Shown piece by piece: positions 9,037-17,217 of a DNA stretch of 31,796 nt; within the stretch, counting starts at the first letter, position 1, and the number at the start of each line of letters is the position of its first letter. The notes below the pieces were generated by a model. It saw only the letters and a program-made list of their open reading frames with translations, was not told where the DNA came from and ran no database searches. The position numbers and the translations under genes were made by a program. Origin of the DNA: CAYUMU01 sp964445985 (GTDB taxonomy: Bacteria; Planctomycetota; Planctomycetia; Pirellulales; S012-138); NCBI GenBank assembly GCA_964445985.1, contig CAYUMU010000076.1, positions 1 through 31,796 of the forward strand, given 5' to 3'.

Positions 9037-10365
9037 TTACCGCTTCCCACCCCTGACGAACTTTTCGCTTTTCGCGTCCCACCAGATGCCCGCTTCCGCG
9101 GCGGCTTTCAGTCTCAAGCGCCATTGAGCGTCATCAATCCATTCTTGGTCATCTGCTGGGAGCAGGCCCAAATCCTGGACCATAGCGCAGGCTTGCGATC
9201 GAATGGCAGGGGTACTTTCCATACGCGAGTGCTCGCTTAAAGCCTTGAATCGCCGGCTTTGCAAGATGGCCTCGGCCCCTGCCAGTGGATTGACTTGAGG
9301 AACGAGCGGCTCTTCGCGGATGACTCCATGGAGCCGTGCCCAACGAATGTGCGACGAAGGGTGCTCTGGTTGACCGCGCCCGCCAATCTGTTGGCCAACC
9401 ATGAAAGGAATGTCTCCCTCGACCGCAATTGGATTCAAGGGCCATTTCATGGCATCAGAGAGTTCTTGGCCGTCAAGCCACACCGCTATTCGCGGGGATG
9501 GGATGCGGTCCCCAACAAGTGCCGGCTCGAAAAGCACACGGATGATCCAGAATACAATCTCCTGATCAGACGGATCTTCAGAATCCTCCGTTAGCTTGAC
9601 ATATTGCTCCAGGACTCTGAGCGCTTGTTCCTTGCCGAGTGGCTGGAGCACATTCACCGCGCGGATCAATTCAACGCCGTTGGGGTTGGCATAAGGCCAA
9701 CCGCAGGCACGGTTGATGAGAGCCAACTCGCGCGACAGTTTGGCCGCGGCCGGAACCGTCCGCATCTGAACCGATGCGGGAATCGCGGGCGCCGTCGAGG
9801 TCCAATACACCGTTTGGTTTCCCTCCCCCTTGCCCCGATGCTTCGCCAACGCGAGTCCGAACTGGAACGACTGTTCCTGGTTTCGGTCATACTTTGACTC
9901 GCGCATGTCAATTCTCGCCTCGAAAGTCCCGCCAGGGCTGGTGACCGCCGTCGCCTCTCGGGTGTTGCTTGCGTCCATGCCCAGGGACCAATCGACCTTG
10001 GCGCCAGGGCTCATTCCCAGATAGACCGTAACGCCTTGAAACCAGTCGATGGGCCGGGGCTGTTTCTGATTGTCGTCTCCCTCGGTCACCAGCACCTGGC
10101 CGCGAATGGTGAACTGATTGCCAAACGCGTCGAGAGTCGGCTCTTGCCACTCCACCGAAAGGCGATTCAAACCAGGCACATCGGGCCTCTGGGCATAATT
10201 GCGGATGTCCGCATACTGCCCAGTCACAGTCCATTCCTGCCCCGTTGAAGACCAGGACGATCCCTGCCTGGTATAATTTCCGTCATCGGCCACAGCGGCA
10301 ATCGAGGGCACTAAGCATAGGGCCAGGATCAGCAACCCCCAGCAATTTCGGCAGAGGCAACCCAT
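9037..10365 (-). CDS. Secreted protein of unknown function
   Basis: A 442-residue protein with a signal peptide of about 27 residues (cysteine-bearing start, LLILALCLVPSIAA, cut before DDGNY). The first half looks like beta-rich domains (EWTVTGQYADI, NQFTIRGQVLVT, GVTVYLG), reminiscent of small periplasmic sandwich domains; the second half is helical. I recognise no family and no catalytic motif. Its ATG lies 1 bp after the stop of the HEAT-repeat gene, with AAGGGAAA about 6 nt ahead, so translation is coupled and the two products probably act together outside the cytoplasm. It converges with the DUF1501 gene, with about 100 bp between the two stops. Confidence 0.8.
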   Translation of the reverse strand: MGCLCRNCWGLLILALCLVPSIAAVADDGNYTRQGSSWSSTGQEWTVTGQYADIRNYAQRPDVPGLNRLSVEWQEPTLDAFGNQFTIRGQVLVTEGDDNQKQPRPIDWFQGVTVYLGMSPGAKVDWSLGMDASNTREATAVTSPGGTFEARIDMRESKYDRNQEQSFQFGLALAKHRGKGEGNQTVYWTSTAPAIPASVQMRTVPAAAKLSRELALINRACGWPYANPNGVELIRAVNVLQPLGKEQALRVLEQYVKLTEDSEDPSDQEIVFWIIRVLFEPALVGDRIPSPRIAVWLDGQELSDAMKWPLNPIAVEGDIPFMVGQQIGGRGQPEHPSSHIRWARLHGVIREEPLVPQVNPLAGAEAILQSRRFKALSEHSRMESTPAIRSQACAMVQDLGLLPADDQEWIDDAQWRLRLKAAAEAGIWWDAKSEKFVRGGKR

Positions 10366-10366
10366 C

Positions 10367-12580
10367 TCAATTTCCCTTCATTTCATCTATATGATTTAGG
10401 TCGCGCAGCGCCTTGTTCGCCTGGGAACGCAGCACCCAATCCGTGGATAAAGCGATGGTTTGAAGGGCAGCCACGGCGCCGCTCGTTCCGATCGCTCGCA
10501 AGGCGTCGATCGACTCTTCCACCAATTCAGGCGGCGCCCGACGAAGCTCGTTCAGTGGATAGCGAACGAATTGGTCGTCCGACGGCCGCAATTGGGCCAG
10601 GGTTCTCATGGCCTGATAACGGTCGGGAAGCTCATCCTTCACATAGACGGCGTCAAGTTGCTTTTGCAATTGCCGACCATCGTCGGCAATCGAAAACATG
10701 GCCGCTGCCGCCTTCAACCGAATCAGCGTCGACGCGTCGCGCAGCTGCGCCTCAATGGGCGCAATCGCGGCAGCGGCCCTCCCGCCGAGTGCGCCCAGCG
10801 CGTCAATGGCGTCATGCCGGGTCCAATAGTCCGCGTTGTTCAATTGCCGGATCAAAAAGGGAATCACGACATCATCACCTCCCTTCAGCTTCGCGAAGGA
10901 TGCGATGGCCTCACGCTCGGTGAATGAGCCCGAGCGGCCCGCGCCAATCACCAAATTAGCAACAGCGACCGGTTCGTTCGAAGTGATGCACAGCGCCGTG
11001 GCGCAGGCTGCTGCCCATTGGTCGTTGTCGCGCAGGCCGCGTTCTATCACTTCAAGAACCGCCGGGGCGCGAATCTTCATTCGCCCTGCAGCATCCGCAA
11101 ACAGTTGCAATGAAATGGCGCCGTCCTGTAGTTTCGCCATCAAAATGGGCGCGGCATTGTTTCCCGCGACCGGACCCATCGCGGCCAGCGTGCGGATCGC
11201 TCGCCGAGACAATTCTGCGTTTTGCCCCCGGGCCAGCTCAAGCACGGCCCCCATCACCGGTTCAGCTTCCTCCCGGCCATCAAACACCACGGCCAGCGCT
11301 GCTTGCTGCACATTAACATTCTCATGTCGCAGCATCCGTTCCAAATAGAGACAATCCTCGTCAGAAAACTCCGTCAACAGCCTCGAATGAGCGTAATAGC
11401 CAAATATGGGAGCATCGCCCGTAATCGAAAGTCGCTCTACCAGTCGAAGAAAGCGGGCAGAGTCGTGAGTCACTTCCCAAACAGCTTCCACACACTCCTC
11501 CCCCGCCACCCATATACGGCCCGAGTTGTCTTGTTCTGCCTCGGGCGCCCGTTCCAACGCCAGGTATTCCTGGATGGATTTTTCCGCGGCTGCTTCCAAG
11601 GCATCGGCTGCCGGGCCACCCTCCAAGCCCAGCCGTGCCAGGCACCTGGCCACCAACATCCGAGTTTCTTCGTCTCGACCAAGACTTGCGCACAATTCGG
11701 GAATGTCCGCGACGTCCGGCGGGCCAATGTGTTCCAACGCGGCTTCGCACGCTTCGAGAAAGGGCCAATCGTCGGAAGCCAAGGAATGAGCCTTGAAAAT
11801 CGCGGGAATGGCTTGCTTGGCGTGCATGCCATAGGCCGAAAGCGCCTCCGCGGCAACTTCGCCAAAATGTTCGCGCGAGAGCGCTTTCATCAAGGCCGGG
11901 ACCACGATCGTCGCATCGTGGCGTTTGATCGCCAGGCTGCGAGCTGCTTGAGCTGCGACGGCAAGCTCCGAGTCCTCGAGCAGCTTAAGCAACAGGGGCA
12001 CGGCCGCTTTTCCCAACTGCGATAGCGACCTGGCCGTTGTGGCACGCACGCGCGGATCGGCATCCGTTGCCAGTTGGTCAAGATCGTCCAGATCCAGGCC
12101 CTGCAATCGCGCCAGCGCGTCGGTTGCCGCCGCCCGAACTCTTCCGTTCGGCGAATGGAGCAGGGCTCGCAACGGATCGACACATTTTTCGCCGATCGCC
12201 ACCAGCGCGTCGGTCGCCACGCTTCGCGTTGCCTGACTGGGGGCCTGTAGCTTCTCGCAAATCGCGTCAATCGCCAGGCTCGCCTGGGAACCCAGCATAG
12301 CCAAGGCCCGCACGGCCAGTTCGGCTTCGCCCGCACCGCCCTGTTCCACGACGACGATCAAATCCGAGATTCTATCCAAGGCCTCGAGGCCCAGCTCTTT
12401 TCCCTCGGCGACAGAACGCAGCAACGGCTCAACGCGATTCTGCGCCGTTACTAAAGTAGAATCGCCATTCGCAGGGCTCACCGCCACACCCAATACCAGG
12501 GCTGCCACCATGCCGACCATGCCGACCAGGCCAAGGCGACAATCAAACCGTGCGATCAAAGTGAAGACCCCTTTAGTCAT
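10367..12580 (-). CDS. Exported HEAT-repeat protein
   Basis: A 737-residue protein made almost wholly of HEAT/PBS-type helical repeats, for example LAVRALAMLGSQASLAID, RSVATDALVAIGEKCVDPL, RVRAAATDALARL and RVRATTARSLSQLGKAAVPL, returning again near the C-terminus (DAIDALGALGGRAAAAIAPI). Such solenoids are protein-binding scaffolds. The N-terminus has a basic stretch, then LGLVGMVGMVAALVLGVAVS, a signal peptide or anchor. The ATG at 12580 follows GGGG; an in-frame GTG at 12595, 2 bp after the preceding stop, is an alternative. It sits between the DUF2314-ankyrin gene and a secreted unknown with almost no spacing, which indicates an operon. A binding partner may be one of these neighbours; that is inference. 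Confidence 0.88.
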   Translation of the reverse strand: MTKGVFTLIARFDCRLGLVGMVGMVAALVLGVAVSPANGDSTLVTAQNRVEPLLRSVAEGKELGLEALDRISDLIVVVEQGGAGEAELAVRALAMLGSQASLAIDAICEKLQAPSQATRSVATDALVAIGEKCVDPLRALLHSPNGRVRAAATDALARLQGLDLDDLDQLATDADPRVRATTARSLSQLGKAAVPLLLKLLEDSELAVAAQAARSLAIKRHDATIVVPALMKALSREHFGEVAAEALSAYGMHAKQAIPAIFKAHSLASDDWPFLEACEAALEHIGPPDVADIPELCASLGRDEETRMLVARCLARLGLEGGPAADALEAAAEKSIQEYLALERAPEAEQDNSGRIWVAGEECVEAVWEVTHDSARFLRLVERLSITGDAPIFGYYAHSRLLTEFSDEDCLYLERMLRHENVNVQQAALAVVFDGREEAEPVMGAVLELARGQNAELSRRAIRTLAAMGPVAGNNAAPILMAKLQDGAISLQLFADAAGRMKIRAPAVLEVIERGLRDNDQWAAACATALCITSNEPVAVANLVIGAGRSGSFTEREAIASFAKLKGGDDVVIPFLIRQLNNADYWTRHDAIDALGALGGRAAAAIAPIEAQLRDASTLIRLKAAAAMFSIADDGRQLQKQLDAVYVKDELPDRYQAMRTLAQLRPSDDQFVRYPLNELRRAPPELVEESIDALRAIGTSGAVAALQTIALSTDWVLRSQANKALRDLNHIDEMKGN

Positions 12581-12597
12581 CCCCGTTGATCCCACGG

Positions 12598-13332
12598 TTA
12601 TGCTCCTTCATCGAGTAACGAAACGATGCCATCCCATTTCAACGATTGCGCATAGTCACGAGGCGTCCATCCTCGGTTGCAACGGGCATTGGTGTCGGCT
12701 CCGTGTTGGAGTAGAACCTTGACGGATGGGGTCCGCCCGCACAGGGCTTCCAGATGCAGGATTGTGCGTCCATGATCAAATGTTTCCGCGACGGTCGATG
12801 CATCCTTGGCGATCTGTTCCGTCAGCATGGATGCAATGACCGCCTCGAATTTGTCGTTGTGCTCTGGAACTCGGACCGTATCTGGCGGAGGAAACCTCAG
12901 CCCCCACGCTTCATCGTGGTTATTGCGTTCGTCATCCGACATCCGAGAGCGCAGCACTTGAATCGAGTACCCTCCGTAGACCTGTTCGTCGAGCACACAG
13001 AGCCAATCGGAAATACGGGAGACGGGGAACGATACCTCATCTCCCTGCGCGACCGACTTCAGCCAATTCGGTTCGTTGATCAGTACGCCAGTGACGTCAA
13101 CACCATCAAAGTTGACCTGGTCGACCCACATGTGTTCAACCTGCGATTCATCGTCCGAGTCGTCGTCAGAGAATGGAACCTTCAAACATGCCAGTTCGAG
13201 GGCTGGCACTATCCGGTTGAAATCGAGTGAGACTTGATTCCAGAAATGGCGAAACGTACGCCGAGCGTTTTCTGCCGCAGCGACGATCTCGGGATCATCG
13301 CCCATGTGAAATGTAACGGGGCTCTCAGACAT
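12598..13332 (-). CDS. DUF2314 protein fused to ankyrin repeats
   Basis: A 244-residue protein. Residues about 15-165 match the DUF2314 pattern: ARRTFRHFWNQVS, IVPALELACLKVPF, VEHMWVDQVNFDGVDVTG, EPNWLKSVAQGD, YGGYSIQVLRSRM and HDEAWGLRF. The last 60 residues hold about two ankyrin repeats (GRTILHLEALCGRTPSVKVL, LQHGADTNARCNRGWTPRDYA). No signal peptide is seen, so it is probably cytoplasmic, unlike its operon neighbours. DUF2314 has no established biochemical role to my knowledge; ankyrin repeats bind proteins. It starts with ATG at 13332 with only a weak ribosome binding site and ends 2 bp before the possible GTG of the HEAT gene. Confidence 0.85.
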   Translation of the reverse strand: MSESPVTFHMGDDPEIVAAAENARRTFRHFWNQVSLDFNRIVPALELACLKVPFSDDDSDDESQVEHMWVDQVNFDGVDVTGVLINEPNWLKSVAQGDEVSFPVSRISDWLCVLDEQVYGGYSIQVLRSRMSDDERNNHDEAWGLRFPPPDTVRVPEHNDKFEAVIASMLTEQIAKDASTVAETFDHGRTILHLEALCGRTPSVKVLLQHGADTNARCNRGWTPRDYAQSLKWDGIVSLLDEGA

Positions 13333-13402
13333 AGATCACTCGTGGCGCCTTATCATGGCGCAGTTGGGAGTTGAAGTTGCCGAGCGAAACAAGCCATCCG
13401 GC

Positions 13403-14095
13403 CTATTCCGGCTCGCGTTCATCTGTTGGTTTGTCCGCGGTTTTCCCGTTCGCTCGTTCATGTTCGCCGAGTGCTTTCCGCCAGACAGCATACCGCGCCC
13501 GTTCCGCCTCGTCCTTGTATAACCACTCAATTTCGGGACTCGGCGTTATTGTGTCGTTGTTGAGCGAGAAGCGATAGATCCCGCGACGGGGGTTTGAAAT
13601 TGTGTGACGGTGTTCCCGCGTGATGAGCAGGACCGGTTCAGCATCATCGGTGTATTCGAATCCAGCGCCCGCAAACACAGGGCTTCCGCCGACCTCTTTC
13701 CAATCCAGAACACCATACGAAGCATCCGTGATAACGATGGTCTCGGGTTGTATTCCGGGCCAGCTATGGAAGACGGGATCGAAAACAAAGACATGCCGAA
13801 TTTGGTTCCCCAGTTTAAACTGTTGGTGAAACGCAGGTATCTTCTTCTGGAATGGCTTGTTCACCTCCTCTTTCCGATCTGTCGGAATTCCAAGATTCGT
13901 CAGCAATTCTTTTGCGGACTGATCGTGGAGAGCTTGGATCAGGTTCACACCGGGGGACGACAGCAAGCGAAGCATCTGAGGATCGAGCGGGATTGGGACG
14001 CCCGGCATATCGGCAGCTAACGCCTCATCATCAGCGACAACACGCGTGCCGTGTGAAACGGCAATCGCCAACAGAATGGAAAGAATTCGATACAT
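13403..14095 (-). CDS. Secreted protein of unknown function
   Basis: A 230-residue protein. The ATG at 14095 is supported by AAAGGAG about 9 nt upstream. It has a short signal peptide (MYRILSILLAIAVSHG, cut near VVA-DDEA), a helical segment, then a beta-rich domain (RHVFVFDPVF, ETIVITDASYGVLDWKEVG, AEPVLLITREHRHTI, GIYRFSLNNDTI) and a charged, probably disordered C-terminus. No family recognised. It lies in the five-gene minus-strand run between the DUF4019-like and DUF2314 genes. Confidence 0.78.
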   Translation of the reverse strand: MYRILSILLAIAVSHGTRVVADDEALAADMPGVPIPLDPQMLRLLSSPGVNLIQALHDQSAKELLTNLGIPTDRKEEVNKPFQKKIPAFHQQFKLGNQIRHVFVFDPVFHSWPGIQPETIVITDASYGVLDWKEVGGSPVFAGAGFEYTDDAEPVLLITREHRHTISNPRRGIYRFSLNNDTITPSPEIEWLYKDEAERARYAVWRKALGEHERANGKTADKPTDEREPE

Positions 14096-14134
14096 GGTCC
14101 ACGTCTCCTTTCGTCAGCATGGCTAATAGCGACA

Positions 14135-14572
14135 TCACCGGATGAAGTAGCCCGACACTTTCCAAGTCCCATCCTTGTCGAGCATGGGCGTGATCGTTTC
14201 GACCGCTTCCTTCTTGTTCTCAAAGGCAGTGTCGAATTGGATGACGACGTATGCACCATCCGGCGCCCCAGGCAGGCTGGTCCGGTATTCCTTCGATTTG
14301 AGTTTCCTGGTTATCAGATTGCCCAGCGGCTTTCGGGCAGCCGTCAAGGATTTGGCGAAGTCCTCTTGGCTCACCGCATTTTGCAGAAAGGTGGCGGCTT
14401 TCTTCCAGCCCTCGGCATATTCCCCTTGATCTACCAGTCCCAGCCAGCTTTCGGCCGACTTGACTGCCTTCTGCTCTGCTTCCTGCTGTTCTTGGTTTTT
14501 TGTGTTGTCTTCGGCGTGGATGTTTCCAGCGAGGATCAGGCTCGCTGCCATCAGACTCAAGGTTCGAATCAT
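14135..14572 (-). CDS. Secreted DUF4019-like protein
   Basis: A 145-residue protein. The ATG at 14572 has AGGGAA about 8 nt ahead and gives a clean signal peptide (MIRTLSLMAASLILAGNIHA, cut before EDNTK); an ATG at 14590 is in frame. After a glutamine- and glutamate-rich linker, the rest fits the DUF4019 pattern: SAESWLGLVDQGEYAEGWKKA, FAKSLTAARKPLGNLI, YVVIQFDTAFENKKEAVE and a final GTWKVSGYFI. Function is unknown in this family. It is the first gene of a same-strand run that continues down to 9037. Confidence 0.85.
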   Translation of the reverse strand: MIRTLSLMAASLILAGNIHAEDNTKNQEQQEAEQKAVKSAESWLGLVDQGEYAEGWKKAATFLQNAVSQEDFAKSLTAARKPLGNLITRKLKSKEYRTSLPGAPDGAYVVIQFDTAFENKKEAVETITPMLDKDGTWKVSGYFIR

Positions 14573-15106
14573 GCGATGTTCCCTGTGCATTGTTTATACT
14601 TTTATCGTTAAAGACTGGTAAAGAAGGTTGCATAGTAAGCCGTGCCGGCGCGCTGCCTGGCCGGAATGGCTCCATCGGCCGTGGAACGCCCGCGGCTTTC
14701 ACGCCCAGCGTAAGTCAATGTGCAGGTCACCGCGGCGCGGCGATCAGCCCTGCAGATGCTGCCGGCAGTATTGATAAAAGGCGCCGCCGTTCCCCTTGCG
14801 CTCCCGCGAATCAGACACCGCCGAACCGCTGACCTGTTGATGCATGGTGGCCTCACCGTTTTCGGGGATCTTCCGCAATCCCCCCACCCGCACAGCATGC
14901 GGCACGCGACATGCGGGGTCAACAATCAAGAGCAAGCCAGCAGAACCAAGCAGGCGCGCCGGCTAAACCGGCGCCGCGCATCCCGCACCCTTTCCGCTCC
15001 TGCCACGCTTTGGCCTCGCGATTTTGGGGTCAGGGTAGGAATGGCCATCCGCTGCAACTAAAGTGAACGGAAATTCAACGAGGGCACAAACCGAGGGATT
15101 TCCGCG
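14573..15106. other. Divergent intergenic region, nothing recognised
   Basis: About 530 bp between the divergent DUF4019-like and sulfatase genes. It should hold two promoters. A short GC-rich dyad (CGCCGGCTAAACCGGCG, near 14957-14973) is the only structure noted. Open frames here do not look like protein. Confidence 0.4.
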
Positions 15107-16834
15107 ATGCGCAGTTGTCTAAGAATCTTTGCCGCCTTGGCCATCCTTTTTTCCTTGCCACGGGGCGATAACACGCTTGCCGAGGCGGCCGACACCCCAT
15201 CGCCCGCTGCGTCGGGGCGGCCCAACATTGTGCTCATCATGAGCGACGACATGGGCTGGTCTGACCTGGGCTGTTACGGCGGCGAGGCCAGCACGCCCCA
15301 TCTCGACGCGTTGGCCGCCGGCGGCGTGCGATTCACGCAGTTCTACAACACGGCACGCTGCTGTCCCACGAGGGCCTCGCTGCTGACCGGGCTATATCCG
15401 CATCAGGCGGGTGTCGGCCACATGATGCAGGACAACAACCTGCCAGGCTACCGCGGCAACCTGCATCGTCACACGCCGACGATCGCCGAAAACCTGCAAC
15501 TCGCCGGCTACAGCACTGCCATGTCCGGCAAGTGGCATGTCACGCCGCAGACCAATCCGGACGGGCCGAAATTCAACTGGCCGCGGCAGCGCGGGTTCGA
15601 CCAGTTCTATGGAACCATTACCGGCGCTGGCTCGTTTTTCGATCCTTCCACATTGTGCCGCGACAACGCCTTCATTACGCCAGCCAACGACAAAGAATAT
15701 CAAACCAACGACTATTACTACACCGACGCCATCTCCGACAACGCGGTGAAGTTCTTGCAGAAACAGCACCAGCAATCTCCTGAGAAACCGTTCTTTCTTT
15801 ACGTTGCCTACACCGCCGCGCACTGGCCCATGCACGCTCGGCCGGAGGATATTGCCAAGTACCAGGGGAAGTTCGACGCCGGCTATGGACCGATTCGCAC
15901 AGCCCGCATCGAGCGTTTGAAGAAACTCGGACTGCTCCCACTGGAATGGGACGTTCCGCCGATCGTGGGTGACTGGCAAGCTCAAGAGAACAAGCTTTGG
16001 GAAGCCCGCTGCATGGAAGTGTATGCGGCCATGATCGACCGCATGGATCAAGGCATCGGTCGAATCGTCGCCGAACTCAAACAGGAGCAGCGACTCGACA
16101 ATACGCTGATTCTCTTCCTGCAAGACAATGGCGGTTGTGCCGAAACACTGGGCCGGACACCCAAGAAGCAGATGACGTCGGAACTCAAACTGCAGCCGCT
16201 GGCTGCCGACAGTTTGCAGGTCCAGATGCTACCGAACCAAACGCGCGACGGGCGGGCGGTGCTGACCGGACCCGAGGTGATGCCCGGCCCGGCAAGTTCG
16301 TACATCGCTTACGGACGCAACTGGGCGAACGTAAGCAACACGCCGTTCCGGGAGTACAAGCACTGGGTGCACGAAGGTGGCATTTCCACGCCGCTGATTG
16401 CCCATTGGCCCACAGGCATTGGAGCTTCGCGGCGGAATCAATTCGCGCACGATCCGGCGCACCTGATCGACGTCATGGCCACGTGCCTCGATCTGGCAGG
16501 CGCCCAACATCCGGAGAAGTTCGCCGGCGAAGCCACCGTGCCGCTGGAAGGTGTTTCGCTGCGCCCGGCCCTCGCAGGCAAGCCGCCGCGGCGGCCCAAC
16601 CCCATCTTCTGGGAACACGAAGGGAATCGGGCGGTGCGGCAAGGAAAGTGGAAGCTGGTCGCCAAAGGCGCTCAAGGCCCGTGGGAACTTTACGACATCG
16701 AAGCCGACCGCACCGAGATGCACGATCTTTCAAATAAACAGGTCGAAAAGACCGACGAGCTCGCCGCCTTGTGGAATGCCTGGGCCGAACGCGCCCATGC
16801 CAAGCCCTGGCCGTGGGGCGGTAAGAAGCAGTAA
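15107..16834 (+). CDS. Type I sulfatase (arylsulfatase A-like), exported
   Basis: A 575-residue enzyme that hydrolyses a sulfate ester. The sulfatase signature is intact: C85-C-P-T-R89 followed by ASLLTG, where C85 would be converted to formylglycine. Metal ligands are visible in LIMSDDMGW (D47, D48) and LFLQDNGGC. A signal peptide (residues 1-28, ending near LAEAA) sends it out of the cytoplasm. GAGGGA sits about 8 nt before the ATG. The C-terminal domain (VRQGKWKLVAKG, WELYDIEADRTEMHDL) is typical of the family. Planctomycetes carry many such enzymes for sulfated polysaccharides; the substrate here cannot be told. No sulfatase-modifying enzyme gene is adjacent. Confidence 0.95.
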   Translation: MRSCLRIFAALAILFSLPRGDNTLAEAADTPSPAASGRPNIVLIMSDDMGWSDLGCYGGEASTPHLDALAAGGVRFTQFYNTARCCPTRASLLTGLYPHQAGVGHMMQDNNLPGYRGNLHRHTPTIAENLQLAGYSTAMSGKWHVTPQTNPDGPKFNWPRQRGFDQFYGTITGAGSFFDPSTLCRDNAFITPANDKEYQTNDYYYTDAISDNAVKFLQKQHQQSPEKPFFLYVAYTAAHWPMHARPEDIAKYQGKFDAGYGPIRTARIERLKKLGLLPLEWDVPPIVGDWQAQENKLWEARCMEVYAAMIDRMDQGIGRIVAELKQEQRLDNTLILFLQDNGGCAETLGRTPKKQMTSELKLQPLAADSLQVQMLPNQTRDGRAVLTGPEVMPGPASSYIAYGRNWANVSNTPFREYKHWVHEGGISTPLIAHWPTGIGASRRNQFAHDPAHLIDVMATCLDLAGAQHPEKFAGEATVPLEGVSLRPALAGKPPRRPNPIFWEHEGNRAVRQGKWKLVAKGAQGPWELYDIEADRTEMHDLSNKQVEKTDELAALWNAWAERAHAKPWPWGGKKQ

Positions 16835-16871
16835 CGCCGGTGCAAATGGCGAGCGGTGCGGCCGTGGGAAG

Positions 16872-16998
16872 CTAGAACCACTCCGGGATTGGCAGGCCGT
16901 TTTCGGCGACGATGGGAATCGGCCGGCCGCCGCGGTTCACCCAGGGATTGTCGAGGCCGATGCCCAAATGGCGGAATGTTGTGTGCGAGGGAATGACG
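16872..16998 (-). CDS. C-terminal fragment of a DUF1501-like protein, cut by the assembly gap
   Basis: Read on the minus strand from the gap edge, 41 codons run without a stop to TAG at 16872-16874. They include FRHLGIGLDNPWVNRGGRP and IPIVAENGLPIPEWF. An HLGI segment, then RP-x-PIV, then a G-x-PI-x-E tail resembles the C-terminus of DUF1501 proteins, where the late helix is followed by GRP and a final PI-E-L/W. The rest of the gene would lie in or beyond the gap. It converges with the sulfatase gene, 37 bp from its stop. The family call rests on a short segment and should be taken with care. Confidence 0.55.
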
Positions 16999-17008
16999 NN
17001 NNNNNNNN
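16999..17008. other. Assembly gap (10 Ns)
   Basis: Ten undetermined bases join two contigs; the true distance is unknown. The right contig starts with TGGGGACATTAATTAATCC, an AT-rich motif that could be repetitive and may have broken the assembly. Gene order across this point is not proven by sequence. Confidence 0.98.
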
Positions 17009-17034
17009 TGGGGACATTAATTAATCCACGATCC

Positions 17035-17217
17035 TTACCGCTCCCCTGCCAGTTCTGCCATCGTTAGCTCGTTCCAAAGCGGCTTGCCCTGCAAGTAGGC
17101 CTCGATGTTGTGCAGCGTGATATCCCAGATTCTTTCGAGAAAATGAGGCCCCCGGTCGGAACCGGAGATGTGGGGCGTGATGATGACGTTAGGGAACGAC
17201 CACAGCGGATGGTCGGG
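17035..17217 (-). pseudogene. 3' end of a D-2-hydroxyacid dehydrogenase gene, split by element insertion
   Basis: On the minus strand, about 60 codons end at TAA (17035-17037) and read PDHPLWSFPNVIITPHISG, then FLERIWDITLHNIEAYLQG and KPLWNELTMAELAGER. This is the C-terminus of D-isomer 2-hydroxyacid dehydrogenases, with the family's DHPLW-x3-N-V-I-x-TPH block; the histidine is the catalytic acid-base of that family. The frame has a stop at 17239-17241, and family likeness is lost upstream of about 17217. The remainder of the gene is not in the window. The same DNA, one frame off, encodes the last 50 or so residues of the serine recombinase, so this is the likely chromosomal target of the element. 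Confidence 0.75.
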
